Below are positions 62,833 through 64,000 of a stretch of 64,000 nucleotides of DNA, piece after piece. The stretch covers positions 4,243,501 to 4,307,500 of the forward strand of contig JAUCFP010000006.1 of NCBI GenBank assembly GCA_030348385.1, written 5' to 3'. Position numbers and translations under genes: made by a program. The stretch comes from Cytobacillus sp. NJ13. Lineage in GTDB: Bacteria > Bacillota > Bacilli > Bacillales > Cytobacillaceae. Numbering within the stretch: the first letter of the stretch is position 1; each line of letters begins with the position of its first letter. The notes below the pieces were generated by a model. That model ran no database searches. It saw nothing but the letters and a program-made list of their open reading frames with translations, and was not told where the DNA came from.

Positions 62833-64000
62833 TGAATGCAACTAAGTCCTATTTATCCAAAACGGTAGAAGAGCTGAAGCCTTCCGGGATTCGCCGCTTT
62901 TTTGACCTTGCTGCAGGAATGGAAGGGGTCATCTCCCTTGGAGTGGGGGAACCTGATTTCATCACACCCTGGTCAGTGCGTGAAGCAGCCATCCTATCCC
63001 TTGAGCAGGGATATACCTCCTATACGGCTAATGCAGGGTTAATGGAGCTTCGGGATGAAATTGCAGGCTATATGCAGAAAGGCTTCGGAGTTTCTTATTC
63101 TCCCCGGAGTGAAATAATTGTGACGGTGGGAGCGAGCCAGGCGCTGGACATAGCACTTAGGGCAATCCTCGATCCGGGTGATGAAGTAATTGTAGTAGAA
63201 CCAAGCTTTGTTTCCTATGTGCCATTAGTCGCTCTTGCTGGCGGTGTGCCTGTTCAGGTCCAGACTTTAAAAGAGAATGGGTTTAAGATTCTGCCTGAGC
63301 AGCTGGAAAAAGTAATTACCGACCGGACTAAAGCCATTATACTTTGCTCCCCCAATAATCCAACTGGAACAATGTTAAGTGGAAGTGAACTGGAGGCAAT
63401 CGCCCAAATAGCTGAAAAGTACGATTTGCTGGTTCTTTCTGATGAAATTTATGCAGAGCTTGCTTATGATGGCGAGTATACGAGTTTTGCTGCAATCAGC
63501 GAAATGAAAAAAAGAACCATCTTGATCTCGGGATTTTCAAAGGGGTTTGCCATGACAGGCTGGAGATTGGGGTTTGTCTGCGCGCCTGAGACGATCTCCC
63601 AGGCGATGCTGAAAATTCACCAGTATGCGATGATGTGTGCGCCCACGATGGCCCAGTTTGCCGCTCTGGAAGCCTTGAAAACCGGCAGATCAGATGTCGA
63701 GGATATGAAAAAGAGCTATAAGCGCAGGCGGAATTATTTTGTTCAGTCCCTAAATGAACTTGGATTAACATGCCATGTGCCGGGCGGAGCCTTTTATGCT
63801 TTCCCATCTATTGAAAGCACGGGACTTTCTTCTGAAGAATTTGCAGAAAAGCTGCTGCTGGAGGAAAAGGTAGCGGTGGTGCCAGGCAACATTTTTGGCG
63901 AAAGCGGGGAAGGCCATGTACGCTGCTCTTATGCCACTTCCATGGAACTTCTGCAGGAAGCAATTAAGAGAATTGGCCTTTTCTTGAAGCGAAACCAAAA
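62832..64000 (+). CDS. yugH: Class I aminotransferase YugH (AlaT-like), 3' end at window edge
   Basis: PLP aminotransferase, about 389 residues visible and open at the last base of the window; B. subtilis YugH is about this length, so only a few residues are missing. The PLP lysine is K237 in GFSKGFAMTGWRLG; PNNPTG and SDEIYAELAYDG are further motifs. The ATG overlaps the stop of yugG (TAATG). It likely transfers amino groups between alanine or aromatic amino acids and 2-oxoacids; the substrate is not settled. Confidence 0.93.
   Translation, partial: MNATKSYLSKTVEELKPSGIRRFFDLAAGMEGVISLGVGEPDFITPWSVREAAILSLEQGYTSYTANAGLMELRDEIAGYMQKGFGVSYSPRSEIIVTVGASQALDIALRAILDPGDEVIVVEPSFVSYVPLVALAGGVPVQVQTLKENGFKILPEQLEKVITDRTKAIILCSPNNPTGTMLSGSELEAIAQIAEKYDLLVLSDEIYAELAYDGEYTSFAAISEMKKRTILISGFSKGFAMTGWRLGFVCAPETISQAMLKIHQYAMMCAPTMAQFAALEALKTGRSDVEDMKKSYKRRRNYFVQSLNELGLTCHVPGGAFYAFPSIESTGLSSEEFAEKLLLEEKVAVVPGNIFGESGEGHVRCSYATSMELLQEAIKRIGLFLKRNQ

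Overview
The window reads as chromosomal DNA of a low-GC, endospore-forming member of the Bacillaceae (a Bacillus, Cytobacillus or Mesobacillus relative). The reasons are strong AGGAGG-type ribosome sites with many GTG and TTG starts, sigma-A promoters, rho-independent terminators after most units, sporulation genes (a LytH-like peptidase, YhcN-type lipoprotein, YutH, YuzC-like, RacA, KapB, KapD), and a gene order that closely follows the B. subtilis yut-yum-yui-ald-mrp-kap-yug segment. No rRNA, tRNA, CRISPR array, prophage or insertion sequence was seen. Nearly all of it is conserved backbone, and no clearly new multi-gene system was found.

Layout. 1-9 kb: end of an NhaC antiporter, a YflT/DUF2382 stress protein, an NSS transporter with its 35-residue partner, the lytH-like gene, lipA, a YhcN-type lipoprotein, yutD and two small conserved genes. 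9-19 kb: an EAL protein, yutE, a SufR-like regulator, yutF, yutG, yutH, a 2-hydroxyacid dehydrogenase and the overlapping hom-thrC-thrB operon. 18.8-25 kb: a redox and Fe-S neighbourhood (yutI, yuzD, yutJ, yuzB, a DUF2225 gene, yutM, yumC, yumB), with a Rex-like operator before yumB. 25-34 kb: NUDIX, yuiA, yuiB, yuiC, a cytosolic BtuF-like protein, yuiD, a membrane protein, a DUF309 protein, leucyl aminopeptidase, yuiF and yuiH.

34-43 kb: racA, a PAP2 phosphatase, a polyhydroxyalkanoate operon (SDR, phaR-like, phaC and a 33-residue ORF), an alanine/sodium symporter, adeR and ald. The last three form an alanine uptake, sensing and catabolism group. 43-52 kb: small spore-coat-like genes, DedA, a YuxO-like thioesterase and the complete seven-gene mrp (mnh) cation/proton antiporter operon on the minus strand. 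52-64 kb: yufK, pbpD, kapD, kapB, a cyclophilin lipoprotein, a Cu/Zn superoxide dismutase lipoprotein, a PH-domain protein, a frameshifted NERD gene followed by a 52-bp tandem repeat, then patB, yugE, yugF, yugG and yugH (cut by the window end).

Items that ordinary annotation would miss: a six-copy dispersed repeat whose conserved end lies directly behind stop codons, the 52-bp tandem array, the Rex-like operator, the PHA-linked small ORF, and the NERD frameshift. Gene names come from remembered family and synteny knowledge; no database search was run.
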